64,000 bases of DNA, taken from RUG11551 sp045586185 (GTDB lineage: Bacteria > Planctomycetota > Planctomycetia > Pirellulales > Thermoguttaceae). The position numbers were made by a program, and so were the translations under genes. Shown here in pieces: positions 60,384 through 64,000 of the stretch (position 1 is its first letter; each line of letters starts with the position of its first letter). Below the pieces are notes generated by a model that did no database searches, was not told the DNA's origin, and was given only the letters and a program-made list of their open reading frames with translations. The stretch is taken from contig JAZMZV010000246.1 of the NCBI GenBank assembly GCA_045586185.1, forward strand, positions 20,490 to 84,489. The letters are read 5' to 3'.

Positions 60384-62408
60384 CTATTTAATTTTCTTTG
60401 CTTTTTCAACCAGTTTGACAAACTTGGCTTGCTGCTCGGTCAGATTTTCTGGAACGAGCTTAAGGACGTCGTCGAATTTGGCGTTGCAGGTGTAATTCCC
60501 GTTAGCCAGAATCTGGGCGAACAAGGCTACAGCGTAGGCGAACTTGAAGTCCGGGCTGACGTTTGCCTTTTCTTCTGCGGTTGGATCGACAACCGGGAAA
60601 TCCTGATACTGTGACGCATCAGCGTCCGGTTCTTTCCAGCGGATCTTTACCAGGAACAGTTCGTTCGACAGCGGATCGAAAGGCGTCGTTGTTTGCTCTG
60701 CGCCCTGCTCCGCTTTCTGTTCTGTCTGATGGAACTTCTCGTATCGGGATTTATCGACGGACGGTTCCAGTTCGTTGACAACTCCAACAGGAACGATCTC
60801 GTACAGAGCCAGCACATTCTGCCCTGCTCCGATATTGCCGGATTCTTTTTTGTCGTTGTTGAAGTCCTGAGCTTCCATGACTCGGTTTTCGTAGCCGATA
60901 AGCCGATACGACTGGACTTTCGCCGGGTTGAAGTCAATTTGAATTTTGACGTCTTTGGCAATAGTCAGCATGGAACCGAAATTCTCGTCTTCCAGAATCC
61001 GTTTCGCTTCTTTTTTGCTGTTGATGTAATGATACGAACCCTGACCGTAATTGGCGAGCGTTTCCATCGTGTTGTCTTTATAGTTTCCCATGCCGAAGCC
61101 GAGAACGGTAAGGAAAACGCCGGACTGCGCCTGCTGTTTAATGAGGCTTTGGAGTTCCTTGTCGTCTGTTACGCCGACGTTGAAGTCGCCGTCTGAACAG
61201 AGGATAACCCGGTTGACGCCTTTGGAATCAAACCGCTTTTTGTTTTCATTGTATGCCAAAACCAGACCGTCAGACGCGTTCGTGCAGCCGTCAGCGTACA
61301 AGGAATTGATCACGGTTTTGATTTCCTTTCGATTCTTAACGGGAGTCGAACTCAAAACGACTTTGGCTGTATTGCTGTATGTTACGATGGAAATGGAATC
61401 CTCTTCCCGAAGGAAATCGACCTGATTGCAAAGCGTCTTTTTAATCAAATCCAGTTTGTTTTCGCCAGACATGGATCCGGAAACGTCGATCAGGTACGTC
61501 AGGTTGATTGCAGGAACGTTTTCTCTGGACTGCGTTTTTCCCTGAATGCCGATTTTCGCCAAAAGCAGATTTGGTTTAAGCGGGTGAGGTCCAATTTCAA
61601 CAGTTGGTTTGAACGGACAAACGCTGTTCTCTTCCGGCTTGGGCAAAACCCAGTCGAAGAAGTTGATATACTCTTCTTCCCGAACCGATTCCGGCGGCGG
61701 CAGCTGATTGTGTTTTTTGATATACTGTTTCGCCAACGTATACGAAGCCGTGTCAACGTCCAGCCCAAAGGTTGAAAACGGGTTGTCTGCAACGGTCAAA
61801 AAGACGTTTTTCTTTTCTGCCGTGAATCCGTCCAACGCGTTGGGAATGAGCTGCGGCATGGGCGGCTCTAAGGACATCCTCATATCATACATCGGAGAGA
61901 TAGAGCAGCAGAACATGGCGTTTGCCACTGATCCGCGTTTATAGCATCTCCTTGACGATTCCGCAATCTTGCCAGCTGGGATTGCAATTGAATTCATCTC
62001 GTACAAGCCGTCTTCAGGTTCCAGTTCCGGTTCTGCTTTTCGCATCCACTCCTGGAATTTTTGTTTGATGGCTGCCAGAAAGGAACTCTTTTTGCCGTTC
62101 TTTTGGCGCCACGGCCAGAGCTTGTTTCCGAAACTTGTCAGGAACGACAGAAATTCAGCCAATTTACCGGGTTCTTCCAGCGCCTGCTGAAGTTCTGGGG
62201 AGCTTTCGATAAGGTCAACGATTTCCAACAGGGCTTCCAGTTTGGCATTGGTTTCCGGATGAGTAAAAGCGTATTCGTCGATGTCCGCCATTTGATCTGC
62301 GGTCAGTTCGCCGATAGCGTAGAGAACGAGTCTCTCATCGTCAATGTTCAATTCAGAAACATTTTTTGTAATGTCAGAGCCCGTATTATTTGTGATGTTT
62401 CCAGCCAT
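60384..62408 (-). CDS. Von Willebrand A protein (YfbK-like) with anti-sigma-like N-terminus
   Basis: 674 residues, no signal peptide or clear transmembrane helix. Residues about 20-75 (DERLVLYAIGELTADQMADI) resemble the helical start of planctomycete anti-sigma proteins encoded next to ECF sigma genes. A vWF_A N-terminal region (NPFSTFGLDVDTASYTLAKQY) leads to the vWA domain (about 285-460) with an intact MIDAS: DVSGS, Thr in DGCTNASDG, and SDGDFN. The C-terminal 180 residues fit the DUF3520 tail (VKIRWKEPDADASQYQ, FAYAVALFAQIL). Encoded 93 nt downstream of the ECF sigma gene on the same strand, so probably its regulator or target. Confidence 0.82.
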   Translation of the reverse strand: MAGNITNNTGSDITKNVSELNIDDERLVLYAIGELTADQMADIDEYAFTHPETNAKLEALLEIVDLIESSPELQQALEEPGKLAEFLSFLTSFGNKLWPWRQKNGKKSSFLAAIKQKFQEWMRKAEPELEPEDGLYEMNSIAIPAGKIAESSRRCYKRGSVANAMFCCSISPMYDMRMSLEPPMPQLIPNALDGFTAEKKNVFLTVADNPFSTFGLDVDTASYTLAKQYIKKHNQLPPPESVREEEYINFFDWVLPKPEENSVCPFKPTVEIGPHPLKPNLLLAKIGIQGKTQSRENVPAINLTYLIDVSGSMSGENKLDLIKKTLCNQVDFLREEDSISIVTYSNTAKVVLSSTPVKNRKEIKTVINSLYADGCTNASDGLVLAYNENKKRFDSKGVNRVILCSDGDFNVGVTDDKELQSLIKQQAQSGVFLTVLGFGMGNYKDNTMETLANYGQGSYHYINSKKEAKRILEDENFGSMLTIAKDVKIQIDFNPAKVQSYRLIGYENRVMEAQDFNNDKKESGNIGAGQNVLALYEIVPVGVVNELEPSVDKSRYEKFHQTEQKAEQGAEQTTTPFDPLSNELFLVKIRWKEPDADASQYQDFPVVDPTAEEKANVSPDFKFAYAVALFAQILANGNYTCNAKFDDVLKLVPENLTEQQAKFVKLVEKAKKIK

Positions 62409-62501
62409 GATTATTCTCTCAATTATCTTGTTGGGGTTAAAGGGGGTAAAGAATTATTAAAACGCAAGACGCTTCAGGGAAGCGGATAACGGCGACTTTC
62501 G

Positions 62502-63017
62502 TCAGCCGACGGCTCCCATACTTTGAAAAGCCTCGCGAAATTCCTGAAGTTTACCCAAAAGAATCTTGCGAACGGTACTGGAAGAAATCCCGACTTCAGT
62601 TCCAATTTCCGAGGATGTTTTATTTTCGTAAAACTTAAGTCGGAATATCTCCCGAGTCCTCTTGTCGCAATTATTCAGCGCAGACAAGACGTTTTGAATC
62701 AAGTCCTGCTGCTCTGCCACAGTTGCAGGACTGGCGGATTTACGGTCAGGCATATCCGCCAACTGCGCTCCTTCAACATCCGGAGAAATTCGCTCCGGAT
62801 GCTTGGCGCGGATTTTGTCGATTACCAGGTTTCGAGCAACGCGAAAAAGCCAGTTGCGCAAATGAGCGCCTTCCAAATTGCGATTTGATGCGCAGAAACG
62901 GACATAGACTTCCTGGGTAAGGTCTGCCGCTTCCGTTTCCGAATTGGTCAGTCGGAAACAATAACGACGAATTTCTTCGTAATGCGGGGCGTCAGCAGGG
63001 TTTGAATTATGATTCAT
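62502..63017 (-). CDS. ECF-type RNA polymerase sigma factor
   Basis: 171 residues from ATG 63017; a longer frame from 63092 has no support. Region 2 (IRRYCFRLTNSETEAADLTQ, RNWLFRVARNLVIDKIRA) and region 4 (KTSSEIGTEVGISSSTVRKI) are present; region 1 and 3 are absent as in ECF factors. Directs transcription of an unknown regulon. The vWA protein with an anti-sigma-like N-terminus follows in the same operon. Confidence 0.9.
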   Translation of the reverse strand: MNHNSNPADAPHYEEIRRYCFRLTNSETEAADLTQEVYVRFCASNRNLEGAHLRNWLFRVARNLVIDKIRAKHPERISPDVEGAQLADMPDRKSASPATVAEQQDLIQNVLSALNNCDKRTREIFRLKFYENKTSSEIGTEVGISSSTVRKILLGKLQEFREAFQSMGAVG

Positions 63018-63254
63018 TGGGCAAAACAAGGGAAAAAGGGAACAATCGTAATGGACAGTGGAGCAAGCTCCATACCGGTGTCGCCTCTCCAATACTAAAA
63101 CGGAAAATTGAGCATTCTCCCGACCTCAATGTTCGTTCTGTCTTCTAATAACGTAAAAGGCGCCCTCCTTGTTACCAAATTTTTAGAAAATTTTAAAAAT
63201 TTTTTTGAGAAGTACATGGAAAAGGCTCTGAAAATTAACAGCGTTATCTGACAA

Positions 63255-63902
63255 TTATTCTGTTTTCAGCGCATGTTCCAGCAGACGAAGGTATTCTTTG
63301 CGGGGGATTTCAATCGTTCCGAATTGTCTTGTATGGTCGTTAATCACCTGTAAGTCAAAAAGAAGGAACCCGTTTTCATTAAGAGTTTTAACCAGATACC
63401 AGAGCGCGGCTTTCGACGCGTCGGTTACGGTATGGAACATGGACTCGCCGGCAAAAAATCGATTGAACGCCACCCCGTAGACGCCGCCGATGAGCTTGCG
63501 TTCTTCTCCGTTCTGTTCCCAGACCTCGAAACTGTGAGCGTAACCGAGTCGGTGCATTTCGCAATAGGCGCTAATCATTTTAGAGGTAATCCAGGTTCCC
63601 GGCTCGTCCTCCCGGTCAGCGGCGCAGCCGCGAATGACGTCTTCAAATGCGTTGTCGATGCTGTAAAGCCAGTTTTTGCTCCGAATCGTTCTCAACAGAC
63701 GCCGGGAAAAATGCGCGCAGTCGAGCGGTAAAATGGCGCGTGGGTCGGGAGAAAACCACGTTATTGGAAAGTCCTCGTTCATCGGCCACGGAAAAATGCC
63801 GTGCGTATAGGCGTCAATAAGCCAGTCCGGCGACAGCTTTCCACCGACGGCAATCAAACCGTCTTCATCGGCAGTTTCGACAGAAGGAAATCGGGATTTC
63901 AT
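63255..63902 (-). CDS. aat: Leucyl/phenylalanyl-tRNA-protein transferase
   Basis: 215 residues, full length. GLIAVGGKLSPDWLIDAYTHGIFPWP and WFSPDPRAIL are diagnostic; GGVYGVAFNRFFAGESMF holds the substrate-binding region. Adds Leu or Phe to proteins with N-terminal Lys or Arg so that ClpS/ClpAP degrade them (bacterial N-end rule). clpS and clpA are not in the window. Confidence 0.93.
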   Translation of the reverse strand: MKSRFPSVETADEDGLIAVGGKLSPDWLIDAYTHGIFPWPMNEDFPITWFSPDPRAILPLDCAHFSRRLLRTIRSKNWLYSIDNAFEDVIRGCAADREDEPGTWITSKMISAYCEMHRLGYAHSFEVWEQNGEERKLIGGVYGVAFNRFFAGESMFHTVTDASKAALWYLVKTLNENGFLLFDLQVINDHTRQFGTIEIPRKEYLRLLEHALKTE

Positions 63903-64000
63903 GGGAAGGCAGGAGGGAATGGGAAGCAGGGTGTGGGGAGTAGCATTTCAATTCGCCGAAGGCGAAGTACAATTCCCTATTCCCCATTCCCTATTCCCTT
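63903..64000. repeat. 7-nt repeat element at the right edge
   Basis: GGGAATG/GGGAGTA units, core TTCGCC-GAA-GGCGAA (63952-63966), then TTCCCTA/TTCCCCA units to the window end. Starts right upstream of the aat start codon. Confidence 0.88.

Overview
The window looks like a chromosomal segment of a planctomycete (Planctomycetota). Pointers are the mixture of a hydrazine-synthase-alpha-like propeller protein, a Tat-exported Gfo/Idh/MocA oxidoreductase, an archaeal-type topoisomerase VI A subunit, a lysine/alanine-rich histone H1-like protein, HpnC-type squalene biosynthesis, an ECF sigma factor paired with a von Willebrand A protein, LpxD (an outer membrane with lipid A), and many secreted polysaccharide-active proteins. 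I cannot name a genus. No rRNA, tRNA, CRISPR array, prophage or transposase gene was seen.

Layout. 1-10.2 kb: the 5' part of an hzsA-like gene running off the left edge, two paralogous membrane-anchored ankyrin-repeat genes, aroC, an AsmA-like membrane protein and a secreted alpha/beta hydrolase. 10.3-24 kb: rplU, a terpenoid-cyclase-fold membrane protein, a DAACS symporter, a large secreted protein, gyrB, pyrE, a second secreted hydrolase, a small cysteine-rich lipoprotein, and hpnC and lpxD. 23.7-34.7 kb: aspS, topoisomerase VI A, a 1389-residue protein of unknown function, an AT-rich 0.8 kb gap leading to the H1-like gene, and a PcrA/UvrD helicase. 34.7-52.1 kb: mostly secreted enzymes (GH43-like propeller, BNR_4 protein, GH106-like, parallel beta-helix, GH5, M16 peptidase, Gfo/Idh/MocA oxidoreductase, two tandem metzincin-like proteases). 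52.2-64 kb: umuC, a thioredoxin-fold lipoprotein with an acidic repeat tail, a small P-loop ATPase, tkt, a YbjQ protein, a DUF4185-like secreted protein, the vWA/ECF-sigma pair and aat.

The most striking feature is not a gene. More than twenty intergenic stretches are built from 7-nt tandem repeats (main units TAGGGAA/TAGGGAG, TAGGCAG/TAGGCAA, GTTGCGA, GTGGTTA, AGCTAGT), usually as two arms in inverted orientation around a short palindromic core. The arms reach into genes. In at least six genes (aroC, aspS, umuC, both metzincin-like genes and the 19.8 kb hydrolase) the stop codon is itself the TAG of the first unit. In one gene (10897-12594) a whole element lies in frame inside the coding sequence, and the only unit whose TAG would be in frame reads CAG. 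One core occurs in opposite orientations at 27.1 and 39.0 kb. Two REP-pair (REPIN-like) elements with GTAG and GGAG feet lie at 2.5 and 7.1 kb. Together this suggests a gene-boundary-associated repeat family, possibly mobile, that shapes gene ends in this genome.

Where a promoter could be picked by eye it usually has a TTGAcT/TTGAtT -35, a 16-bp spacer and a TATAAT-like -10. Shine-Dalgarno sequences are present for some genes only.
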